Positions 17,208 to 28,865 of a stretch of DNA of 64,000 nt are shown here, one piece after another. The stretch lies in assembly GCA_019637175.1 (NCBI GenBank), contig JAHBWD010000001.1, positions 310,001-374,000 on the forward strand, given 5' to 3'. Positions within the stretch are counted from its first letter, which is position 1. Each line of letters starts with the position of its first letter. Both the position numbers and the translations under genes were made by a program. This stretch comes from Labilithrix sp. (GTDB lineage Bacteria; Myxococcota_A; Polyangia; Polyangiales; Polyangiaceae). The notes beneath the pieces were generated by a model. The model made no database searches. It was not told the DNA's origin and saw only the letters and a list, made by a program, of their open reading frames with translations.

Positions 17208-18842
17208 TCAGCGAGCGAGCGCGTTCTTCAGGCCGGCGACGCGGACGGTCGCCCACGCCTCGGGCGCGCGAACCTTCGAGACGAGCTTCGAATCGCCCGG
17301 CCCCGGCGGGACGACGAGGACGCCGCCCGGCAGGTGGTCGTACGGGAAGAAGCGCGCCGTGCGCTGGGTGATCGTCTGGCCCGAGGACGACACGAACGTC
17401 GCGAGGCGCTCCTGGCCGCCCGCGGGCTCCTCGGCGAGATCGACCTCACCGCCCCACGCGACCGACCCGTCGGCGTCGACGGTCGCCATGCGGTAGGTGC
17501 CCGCGGCCTCCCTCGCGCCGCCGCCCGTGGCCGGCCCGCCCGGTCCGCTCACGGAGATCGAGCCGCCGTTGACGGCCGCGATGCGGTTGAAGAGCGCCGT
17601 GAAGGTGTAGTCGCTGACCCACTCGTTGGGGCAGTAACCCATCATGTCGCGGCCCTTGGTCGGGCTGAGGAACGTCTTTTCGAAGATGTCGTAACCCCAG
17701 ACGCCGATCTGCGCGCCCGCGTACGGGTAGTTGGGATCGACGCCGCTCGCGCCGCCGCACGGCGCGTGGTTGCGGCCGTGCGCGTGGCCGACCTCGTGAA
17801 GCGCCGTGTCGATCGAGTCTTGCCCCGGGTACCCCATGCCGACGCTCGCGCGGAGGAACGCGTTCTTCGGGTTCTCGACGACCGTGCTGAGGCCGGTGAC
17901 GCAGCCGCCGCTGCAGAACGTCCCGAACGAAGCGCGCGGCGCGAGCGCGCCGTAGTAGTAGACGTCGGACTTCGCGCCGTCGTCGCGGCGGAGGTTCGTG
18001 ATCGCCTGGAGGATCTGGGAGAAGCCGGCGCCGTTCGCCGAGATGGTGCTCGGCCACGCGAAGGGCGCGCGCGCGGTCACCTCGACCTCGCTCGCCGCGT
18101 AGAGCGTCATGAACGACTTCTTGTAGCGCGCGAGCTGCGCGGCGCTGACGTCGGGGATGCGGCCGGAGCCGTCGGCGTCGTACTTGACGGGGACGATGAC
18201 GATCTTGAGCGAGCCCGATTTCTCGATCTGCAGATCCTCCACGCCGCCCGTGAGCGGGAAGCGCGCCGCATCGCTGCCGCTCGGGACGGCGCCGGCCTTG
18301 TCGGTCAAGAAGACCTGATAGGTCACGCCCGGCGGGAGGCTCGTCGCGGGGACCTCGAAGTTGAACGTCGACTCGACGTTCTCGTCGGTCGAGGCGGCCG
18401 AGATCGTCTTCGTGTCTTTGACGATCGGGAGGCGCGTCGTGCCGTCGACGAGCCGGAGCTCCGCGGTGACCGACTGCGACTGCCAGCCCGCGGCCGGCTT
18501 GACGTAGACGCGGAAGAGCGCCGGACGATTCGCGACGACCGGCGCGTTGCGCGCGGAGGCCTGGAGGGCGCGGCCCTCCTTCATCACGTCGACCTTCACC
18601 GCCTGGAAGACGGCGACGCTCGAAATCGAGAGGCCTTTGACGAGCGGCGGCGCCGGCGAGTCTTTGTCGGTGGGATCGCCCTGCTGGCTCGGATCGTTCG
18701 CCGGATCATCGGGGACCGGCTCGCCGACGCCGAGGACGTCGCCAGGCGGCGCGCCGCTGCCTTGCACGACGATCGTCTCGGTCGTGCATGCCAGAAGCCC
18801 GAGCACCGTCAGCCCCGACAGGATTCTGATCGACGTTCGCAT
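17208..18842 (-). CDS. Secreted metzincin-type zinc metalloprotease lipoprotein
   Basis: 544 residues. The signal peptide ends in LGLLAC, a lipobox, followed by a low-complexity Pro/Asp linker. The catalytic motif is ALHEVGHAHGRNHAPCG, the HExxHxxGxxH zinc site of metzincins, with a downstream Met-turn in GRDMMGYCPNEW. The region before it (about residues 70-200) is beta-rich and may bind substrate. The HEVGH form and domain order resemble the M66 (StcE-like) group, an inference. It would act outside the cell or on the cell surface against proteins. A perfect palindrome about 110 bases upstream may control it. Confidence 0.87.
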   Translation of the reverse strand: MRTSIRILSGLTVLGLLACTTETIVVQGSGAPPGDVLGVGEPVPDDPANDPSQQGDPTDKDSPAPPLVKGLSISSVAVFQAVKVDVMKEGRALQASARNAPVVANRPALFRVYVKPAAGWQSQSVTAELRLVDGTTRLPIVKDTKTISAASTDENVESTFNFEVPATSLPPGVTYQVFLTDKAGAVPSGSDAARFPLTGGVEDLQIEKSGSLKIVIVPVKYDADGSGRIPDVSAAQLARYKKSFMTLYAASEVEVTARAPFAWPSTISANGAGFSQILQAITNLRRDDGAKSDVYYYGALAPRASFGTFCSGGCVTGLSTVVENPKNAFLRASVGMGYPGQDSIDTALHEVGHAHGRNHAPCGGASGVDPNYPYAGAQIGVWGYDIFEKTFLSPTKGRDMMGYCPNEWVSDYTFTALFNRIAAVNGGSISVSGPGGPATGGGAREAAGTYRMATVDADGSVAWGGEVDLAEEPAGGQERLATFVSSSGQTITQRTARFFPYDHLPGGVLVVPPGPGDSKLVSKVRAPEAWATVRVAGLKNALAR

Positions 18843-18949
18843 GGCCCTCTCCTCCCAGTCCCGTTCGCCCCGTTCGCTTCTTCCGGAAAGTGCGGCGTCG
18901 ATTTCTGCGCCTCACCGCGCTCGGCGACAACCCCTCGTTCCGGCAGACC

Positions 18950-18970
18950 GCGTTTCCGCCGTGGAAACGC
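18950..18970. promoter_or_regulatory. Perfect palindrome upstream of the metzincin gene
   Basis: GCGTTTCC (18950-18957), 5 bases, GGAAACGC (18963-18970). The 8-bp arms match perfectly. It lies 108 bases before the start of the metzincin lipoprotein in an otherwise gene-free stretch (18843-19121), so an operator is more likely than a terminator. No regulator is known for it. Confidence 0.4.
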
Positions 18971-19044
18971 CCGCTCTGGATCACTCGCGACCGTGGTCGC
19001 TCATGCACCAGGGGCGGCCCCGGGTTGATAGCACCGGTCAGCGA

Positions 19045-19123
19045 GATGGCCATTAAAAAAAACGATATGGATTCGTATGTTTAAGTGAAACCGAATCCTG
19101 CAGCCCGCCTGGAATGTTTCACT
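19045..19123 (-). terminator. AT-rich stretch with nested inverted repeats and a T8 tract
   Basis: AGTGAAAC (19084-19091) pairs with GTTTCACT (19116-19123) across a 24-base loop. The second arm overlaps the stop codon of the small lipoprotein gene. GGATTCG (19072-19078) can alternatively pair with CGAATCC (19092-19098). On the minus strand these are followed by eight T residues (A8 in 19052-19060). This is a plausible rho-independent terminator for the acyl-CoA dehydrogenase/lipoprotein transcript. The AT-rich composition is striking against the surrounding DNA and could also hold an upstream element of the metzincin promoter. Confidence 0.5.
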
Positions 19124-19660
19124 ACAAACCATCACGTGGGCCTGCATCACCGCCTGGAGGCGCGTGCCCCCGAATCGGGCCCCACGTGGCCTCGATGGCA
19201 AGGGCGGGCGGCCGCGGGCCCGACGAGGGCGTCATCGGCGTCGCGCGGAGCGGCGCGACGATGCACTCGAGCGCGTTCGCGGCGACGGGCCCGCCGGGCT
19301 CGAGACGCATGTCGCTGATCTCGGCGTTGCCGCGCGGCCCCGCGACGATCACGAGCTGCGCGGCGCCGTGCGCGAGCGCGCCGCGCTGCTCGACGCGCGC
19401 CGCGCACGTCTCGAGCTCGTCGGCGACGCGATCGACGATGCGCCTCGCTTCGTCATCCGCCATGTCGTGCGCGCCGACGAGACCGATCGCCGCGCGCGGC
19501 CTTCGCGTCACGTAGACGTAGGCGTCGTGGCTCGCGTCGGCGGCGGAGGCGTCTCCGTTCGTGACGTGCACGTCGTGCGTCTCGGGCACGACGTCGCGCC
19601 CGGGCCCGGGGCACGCGACGAGCGACGCGACCGCCGCGATCGCCGCGAGCGCGCGCTTCG

Positions 19661-19664
<4 letters not shown>
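19122..19664 (-). CDS. Small lipoprotein of unknown function
   Basis: 180 residues. The signal peptide ends in ASLVAC, a lipobox. The C-terminal domain has two Cys (LETCAARVEQ and ALECIVAPL) and the shape of the short secretin- or gliding-associated domains found in myxobacteria (AgmX/PglI C-terminal type), which is only a suggestion. Its start overlaps the stop of the acyl-CoA dehydrogenase gene by 4 bases (ATGA), so it depends on that transcript although no metabolic link is visible. Confidence 0.75.
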
Positions 19665-20803
<1,139 letters not shown>

Positions 20804-20855
20804 GCGGCATCTTGTATTACGCCGCCCGCGCCCCGGCAATGGGCGTCACCGGGCG

Positions 20856-22007
20856 TCACCCGACGCGCCGCGCGACCTCCCCGTGGAAGTGCGCGAGCGC
20901 GTGCTCGAAGGCCCCGAAGACGATCTCCTCGTTGGCCCCCGACGCGAGGCCGCGCTGGATCGACTCGCCCATCGCGAAGTCTTCGTCGGTCGCGCCGTAG
21001 AGGATCGCGTTGTTCGCGTCCCAGTAGGCGCGGGCCTTTTCGCTGAGCGGCGGCTCGGGCACGAGCGTGTAGGCGTGCATCCGCACGCGGTCGATCGCGA
21101 TCGGCCACGCCGAGATGACGGCGGCGTGATCCGGCTGCACGAGCACGAGCGTGTTGGGGAAGAGGTGAAAGAGGATGTTGGCGTGCTTTCGCAGCGCGCC
21201 GCCGACGATCGCGTCGGGCTCCTTCGCGAGCTCCACGATGCTGCGCTTCGGAAAGAGGTTCCTGAGGTGAGGGCCCACGCGATCGACGAGCCCGAGGTTG
21301 TCGAAGAACATCTCGTAGATGGTGTTCTTGTGCGTCGGGCGCAGGTGGTACGTCTCGAGGAAGACGTCCATCGCGAGCTTCCAGCTCATGCTCCGCTCGA
21401 ACGTGCGCGGCGCGTAGACGTGCGACGAGCCGATGCCGAAGCCGAGGAGATCGTCGGCGAGCGGGCCGAGCGCGGCGTCGAGCTCTTCGTCGGCCCTCGA
21501 CGTCGCACGCGACGCGCGCGCCCAGACGAGGCCGCCGGCTTCGGTCACCGGCACGCGGACGAGGCCGCGCGACTCGCGCTCGACGCCCTCGAAGCCGTGC
21601 GCGTGCGTCATCGCGAGCAGGCGGCCGTCGCGCCCGTATGACCAAGCGTGATAGGGGCACACGAAGCCCTTCTTGCCCTTGCCGCACGCCGCGCCCTCGA
21701 CGCGCGTGCCGCGATGGCGGCACACGTTGAGGAAGCCGGCGAGCGCGCCGTCGTCGCCGCGCACGATCAAGAGCGGAACGCCCGTCAGATCGTGGGTGAC
21801 GAAGTCGCCCGGCGCCGCGAGCTGCGAGGCGTGCGCCACCGGGATCGGCGACTCGCGGAAGAGGATCTGGAGCTCGCGCGCGTACTGCGCCTCATCGACG
21901 TACGCTCGCGCGGGCAGGGTGGTCGGCCGCTCGTCGCGGTCGGTCGTTCGCGCCGCCACGTGGGCGAGGGCTCTCCGCACGAGCTCGACTTGTCGATTCG
22001 CTTCCAT
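20856..22007 (-). CDS. Rieske non-heme iron oxygenase, alpha subunit
   Basis: 383 residues. The N-terminal Rieske domain carries the [2Fe-2S] ligands C96-R-H98 (NVCRHRGTR) and C117-P-Y-H120 (VCPYHAWSYG). The catalytic domain has the mononuclear iron site DVFLETYHLRPTH (H221, H226) and a later acidic ligand region (TDEDFAMGESIQRGL). Such enzymes dihydroxylate aromatics or demethylate N- or O-methyl groups (choline- and carnitine-type included); the substrate is not evident. No reductase or ferredoxin gene is adjacent. The TetR gene upstream runs 116 bases into this gene, so it is the likely regulator. Confidence 0.92.
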   Translation of the reverse strand: MEANRQVELVRRALAHVAARTTDRDERPTTLPARAYVDEAQYARELQILFRESPIPVAHASQLAAPGDFVTHDLTGVPLLIVRGDDGALAGFLNVCRHRGTRVEGAACGKGKKGFVCPYHAWSYGRDGRLLAMTHAHGFEGVERESRGLVRVPVTEAGGLVWARASRATSRADEELDAALGPLADDLLGFGIGSSHVYAPRTFERSMSWKLAMDVFLETYHLRPTHKNTIYEMFFDNLGLVDRVGPHLRNLFPKRSIVELAKEPDAIVGGALRKHANILFHLFPNTLVLVQPDHAAVISAWPIAIDRVRMHAYTLVPEPPLSEKARAYWDANNAILYGATDEDFAMGESIQRGLASGANEEIVFGAFEHALAHFHGEVARRVG

Positions 22008-22638
22008 GACGTTCCTCTTCCGTGGCGGACAACACGCGACGCGCGAGGGCGATCGCCTCGCGCTCGTAGACTGCGCCGATCGCCGCGTCGCGCGCGGGCC
22101 CGACGATCCGTCGCAGCGTCGGCCGCGCGGCGACGACGTAGCTCAGCGCCCCGACGAGGTGCAGCACGGCCGCCTCCGGGACGACGGGGAGGAACGCGCC
22201 GCGCGCGGCCCCGTCTTCCACGAAGCGCGAGAGGCCGACGAGCACCGGCGCGAGCGGGAGCCTCGACGCCTTCGCGACGCGCGAAGGGTTGTCGAGCAGC
22301 TCGCGCACGAGGAGCTTCACGCGGCCGGGCGTCGCTTCCGTCCAGCGCACGAGGGCTCGCACGATCGCGTCGAGCCGCTCGACGTGCGGATCGCCCCGCG
22401 CGACGATCGCCTCGATCTCGGCGACGAGCGGCGCTGCGATCTCGCCGAGCACGGCCGCGTAGAGCTGCTCCTTGCGGGCGAAGTGGTACACGACCGTGGC
22501 GAGCGGCAGCCCGGCGGCGTCGGCGACGTCGCGCATGCTCGTGCCGTGGAAGCCGCGCGCGGCGAGCAGGCCCTCCGCGACGCGCAGGATCTTGCCGCGC
22601 GCGGCTCTTCCCTTGGGTGTGTGGCTCCTCTGCTCCAT
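21892..22638 (-). CDS. TetR/AcrR-family transcriptional regulator
   Basis: 248 residues from ATG 22638. The N-terminal helix-turn-helix is classical: RGKILRVAEGLLAARGFHGT, MRDVADAAGLPLATVVYHFA, KEQLYAAVLGEI. The rest is the helical ligand domain. The last 38 residues (after VLSATEEERHG) are Arg/Ser/Pro-rich and lie entirely inside the start of the Rieske gene in another frame, so the tail may not matter to function. A palindromic operator sits 22 bases upstream, so it probably represses itself and the oxygenase. The inducer may be the oxygenase substrate (inference). Confidence 0.88.
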   Translation of the reverse strand: MEQRSHTPKGRAARGKILRVAEGLLAARGFHGTSMRDVADAAGLPLATVVYHFARKEQLYAAVLGEIAAPLVAEIEAIVARGDPHVERLDAIVRALVRWTEATPGRVKLLVRELLDNPSRVAKASRLPLAPVLVGLSRFVEDGAARGAFLPVVPEAAVLHLVGALSYVVAARPTLRRIVGPARDAAIGAVYEREAIALARRVLSATEEERHGSESTSRARAESPRPRGGANDRPRRAADHPARASVRR

Positions 22639-22659
22639 CTCGAAAAACCCGTACGTGTG

Positions 22660-22688
22660 TACCGTAAAAACAGTACTAGTGTACGGTA
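22660..22688. promoter_or_regulatory. Inverted-repeat operator at the TetR promoter
   Basis: TACCGTA (22660-22666) and TACGGTA (22682-22688) form a perfect inverted repeat around a centre containing AGTACT. A further GTAC-N4-GTAC element precedes it (22651-22662). The region is AT-rich for this genome and lies between the TetR gene and the divergent gene at 22791. That is the usual place for an autoregulatory TetR site, and it could also control the divergent pair. Confidence 0.6.
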
Positions 22689-22790
22689 TTATCCGAGGCG
22701 CGCAACCGAGCGTGCCCCGCGAGCGGCCGCGGCGCATCCCCGCGGCTCGCGCTCGCGTGCAGCGGCGGAAGGCGGTAACCTGATCGCCGG

Positions 22791-22979
22791 ATGTGGTTCT
22801 ACGTCGATGAGCCGTGGCAGTACCGGATCCTCGATGCGCTGCCCAGCGGCGTCGACCACGCCCAGCTGGAGCGAGCACGGACCTGGACGCCCGAGGAGAG
22901 GCTCGAGGCGCTCGAACGATTGATGGGCATCGCCGCGGAGCTTCAGGCCGCGGTCGCGAAGGCTGGGCCCGCGCGATGA
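22791..22979 (+). CDS. Small protein coupled to a nucleotidyltransferase
   Basis: 62 residues. It begins WFYVDEPWQYRILDALPSGV and ends in a charged helix (EERLEALERLMGIAAELQAA). No known family is certain. Its stop overlaps the start of the nucleotidyltransferase gene (ATGA), the arrangement typical of toxin-antitoxin or two-subunit modules. The protein may be a partner or cognate neutraliser of the transferase; this rests only on arrangement. Confidence 0.65.
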   Translation: MWFYVDEPWQYRILDALPSGVDHAQLERARTWTPEERLEALERLMGIAAELQAAVAKAGPAR

Positions 22980-23452
22980 CGCGCTTTCGCGAGCTGCTCG
23001 GGAGACTGACGAGCGCGGGCGTCGAGTTCGTGGTCATCGGCGGCCTCGCCGTCGTCTCCCATGGCCACGTGCGCGCAACGCTCGACGTGGACGTCTGCTA
23101 CGCACGGACTCCGGAGAACATCCGACGGCTCGCAGCGGCGATTCACCCCATCCGTCCCCGTCTCCGCGGCGCGCCGCCGGATCTCCCGTTCTTCTGGGAC
23201 GAGAAGACGATACGCAACGGTCTCAACTTCACGCTCACGACGGACGAAGGCGATCTCGACCTGCTCGGGGAGGTCGTGGGGCTCGGCAACTACGACGACA
23301 TTTCGCTGCGCGCGCTCGAGATCGAGCTTCACGGCGCTCGTGTCAGGATCCTGGGTCTCGACGATCTCATCCGATCGAAAGCTGCGGCAGGACGGGCCAA
23401 GGATCTCCTCGACCTCGAAGCCCTTCGCGTCCTCGCTGGACGCGAGGCGTAG
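22976..23452 (+). CDS. Nucleotidyltransferase-fold protein (MNT/AbiEii-like)
   Basis: 158 residues. The nucleotidyltransferase beta signature is GGLAVVSHGHVRATLDVDV: the Gly-Gly, then R-x-T-x-D-x-D with the two metal-binding aspartates, followed by a third acidic strand in DEGDLDLLGEV. The C-terminal RILGLDDLIRSKAAAGRAKD with LLDLEALRVL is common in small proteins of this superfamily linked to abortive-infection and toxin-antitoxin modules. Those enzymes transfer nucleotides to proteins or tRNA. Codon use is slightly less G/C-biased than in neighbouring genes, a weak sign of transfer. Confidence 0.8.
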   Translation: MTRFRELLGRLTSAGVEFVVIGGLAVVSHGHVRATLDVDVCYARTPENIRRLAAAIHPIRPRLRGAPPDLPFFWDEKTIRNGLNFTLTTDEGDLDLLGEVVGLGNYDDISLRALEIELHGARVRILGLDDLIRSKAAAGRAKDLLDLEALRVLAGREA

Positions 23453-23481
23453 CCCGACCGCGCGTCGCGCCTCTTCACGGC

Positions 23482-23610
23482 CTACTCGCGGGCGCGCTTC
23501 TGCTTCTCGGCGAGGCGCTCGCGGGCGGCCTTGCCGCCCATGATCCAGCCGACGACGATCCCGACGAGGAGCACGCCGGGGATGAAGAGGAAGTGCTCCG
23601 GCGTCGGCAA
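23482..23610 (-). CDS. Small single-span membrane protein after ccmD-like gene
   Basis: 42 residues from TTG 23610, two bases after the stop of the CcmD-like gene. The sequence is one hydrophobic helix (FLFIPGVLLVGIVVGWIMGG) followed by a basic tail (KAARERLAEKQKRARE). It probably belongs to the cytochrome c maturation block. No named family is recognised. The TTG is inferred from its position and a GAAGG upstream. Confidence 0.55.
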   Translation of the reverse strand: MPTPEHFLFIPGVLLVGIVVGWIMGGKAARERLAEKQKRARE

Positions 23611-23612
23611 GC

Positions 23613-23897
23613 TCAGCCCGCCTTCTCGCCCGAGGCGGCGAGCTTCGCCTTCTTCTCCGCGCTCGCGGCGGCGCGGTCGAGCGCGCGCTCGAGGCCGTCG
23701 AGCCGCTCGGTGAGCGAGGCCTGCTTGCGCCAGAGCATGAAGAGCCACACGGCGACGATGAGCCAGATCGCGGCGTACGCCTCGACGACGAGCACCGAGC
23801 CGCTGTAGCGCTCGCCGCCGTCGTCGGCCGCGCTGTAGGTCGTCGCCCGATCGTCGGCGGTCGGCTGTTGAATCGATGCAAGCGATGCGTGGATCAT
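23613..23897 (-). CDS. CcmD-family protein
   Basis: 94 residues. A single helix (VEAYAAIWLIVAVWLFMLW) followed by RKQASLTERLDGLERAL is the pattern of CcmD-like proteins, which stabilise the heme-handling complex with CcmC. It has about 30 extra polar N-terminal residues. The start overlaps the ccmC stop (ATGA). Confidence 0.7.
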   Translation of the reverse strand: MIHASLASIQQPTADDRATTYSAADDGGERYSGSVLVVEAYAAIWLIVAVWLFMLWRKQASLTERLDGLERALDRAAASAEKKAKLAASGEKAG

Positions 23898-24613
23898 GTC
23901 TCCGTCCGATCGTCGAGGCCGAGGTCGACGGCGTCTTCTTCGGCGCGCGCGAGGCGGCTCTTCACGAGCTCGAGCCGCATGCGCGCCCACATGAGCGTCA
24001 CCGCGAAGAAGGTGAACGCGGCGAGCCCGATGAAGAACGCCACCTTCATGTCGTGCTGGAGGCCGCCGCCCTTGCCCGTCACCACCTCGGGGTGCGCGCC
24101 GCCCCACTTGCGCACGCTGTAGTGGATGATCGGGAGGTTCGCCGCCCCGAGGATGCCGAGCGCGGCGGCGAACTTGCGCTCGCCCGGGCCGTCGCCGGAG
24201 AAGCTCCGGAGCACGACGTACGCGACGTAGATGAGCCAGCTCAGCATCGAGGTCGTGAGCCGCGGATCCCACGTCCAGTAGTGACCCCACGACTTGGCCG
24301 CCCAGAGCGGCCCGGTGACGAGCACCATCAGGCCGAAGAGGATCGAGACCTCCGCGCCCGCGCGCGCGAGCGCGTCGCGCCCGTCGGTCGGCTTGACCAG
24401 GTAGAGCAGCGATCCGATGAAGCAGCCGGTCGCGCCGAGGTAGAACGCGTACGCCGCGGGCGCGTGGAAGTAGAAGATCTTCTGCACGAAGCCCATCTGC
24501 GCCTCGATGGGCGCGATGATGAAGGCCCAGTGGACCGTCAGCGCGAGCAGCCCCGCCGAGAGGGCGAGGAACGCGAGGAAGACGAAATCGCCGGTTCGCC
24601 TCACGGCTGCCAC
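23894..24613 (-). CDS. ccmC: Heme exporter/cytochrome c biogenesis protein CcmC
   Basis: 239 residues from GTG 24613. It is an inner-membrane protein with six helices. The tryptophan-rich heme-binding motif WGHYWTWDPRLT is present, with the flanking conserved histidines in FYFHAPAAY and PIIHYSV. CcmC loads heme onto CcmE in the periplasm for cytochrome c assembly. Only ccmC, a CcmD-like and a tiny third gene are here; ccmA, B, E and F are not in the window. It follows the J-domain gene by 56 bases on the same strand. Confidence 0.92.
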   Translation of the reverse strand: MAAVRRTGDFVFLAFLALSAGLLALTVHWAFIIAPIEAQMGFVQKIFYFHAPAAYAFYLGATGCFIGSLLYLVKPTDGRDALARAGAEVSILFGLMVLVTGPLWAAKSWGHYWTWDPRLTTSMLSWLIYVAYVVLRSFSGDGPGERKFAAALGILGAANLPIIHYSVRKWGGAHPEVVTGKGGGLQHDMKVAFFIGLAAFTFFAVTLMWARMRLELVKSRLARAEEDAVDLGLDDRTET

Positions 24614-24669
24614 GTTACCACGCCTCCCGGGATCTCAATCGGCGGCCTGCGGTGCGTATTCCGGCTCAG

Positions 24670-25233
24670 CTACTTCTTCCAGTTCTTCTTGGCCTCTTCG
24701 GCCTTGGCCTTGATCTGCTCGTCGAGCTCCTTGGCCTTCGCCTCGAGCGCAGGGTTCTTCGGATCCATGTGCATCGCCATGACGAGCTGGATCTTCGCCT
24801 GCTGCGGATCGCCCTTCTTCAGGAGCTCTTCGACGCGGAGGATGAAGGGCCGCGCGCCCGGCGAGCGCACCTTGTCGACGAGACGCGCCGCCGCGCCCGC
24901 CGGGTTGATCGACATCGACTTCGGGCCCTCCTGCTCTACGATCACCGACTCGGGCCGCAGGATCCCGTTGGCCAGCGCCTCGTCGTAGCGCACGCGGAGC
25001 ATCGGATCGGACAGCACGCGATACGCCTCCGTGCCTCGACGGAAGATGTACCCGATCGCCGCCTGCTCGCTCGGATGGCGCCACTGGTGCACGTCGGGAT
25101 GGAACGACTCGGCGAACGAGTGGAAGGCGTCACGCACGCGATCCGGGCTCGCGTCTTGCGGGACGCGGAACAGATCGTAGTACGAGACCGAGTCGAGAAT
25201 GGCGAGCCACTGCCTGATCGCGCCGGCATCCAT
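24670..25233 (-). CDS. J-domain co-chaperone-like protein
   Basis: 187 residues. The N-terminal domain (about residues 16-85) resembles a DnaJ J-domain: YYDLFRVPQDASPDRVRDAF, then the diagnostic HPD in FHPDVH, and YRVLSDPMLRVRYDEAL. J-domains stimulate Hsp70 ATPase. The C-terminus has a short tetratricopeptide-like helical pair (KKGDPQQAKIQLVMAMHMDP) and a Lys-rich end. It lies 20 bases downstream of the Hsp70 gene, making it its likely dedicated partner. Confidence 0.88.
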   Translation of the reverse strand: MDAGAIRQWLAILDSVSYYDLFRVPQDASPDRVRDAFHSFAESFHPDVHQWRHPSEQAAIGYIFRRGTEAYRVLSDPMLRVRYDEALANGILRPESVIVEQEGPKSMSINPAGAAARLVDKVRSPGARPFILRVEELLKKGDPQQAKIQLVMAMHMDPKNPALEAKAKELDEQIKAKAEEAKKNWKK

Positions 25234-25253
25234 CGGACGAGAGAACGACGATA

Positions 25254-28739
<3,486 letters not shown>

Positions 28740-28865
28740 CCATCGAGATCTATCATCGATGCCGGCGCATGAGAAAGCTTTCGCCTTTCGGCGCCTTAGA
28801 CTTCGGCGCTTCGCGCCCTGGCGCGTCCTCGAGAAGGCGTGGGACCGCGCTCCGCCCCTTCTTAT

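Noticed and set aside
19044..19084. A 12-codon frame MAIKKNDMDSYV in the AT-rich island
   Set aside because: No ribosome-binding site and no supporting evidence; AT-rich by chance. Kept only as a note in the island finding.
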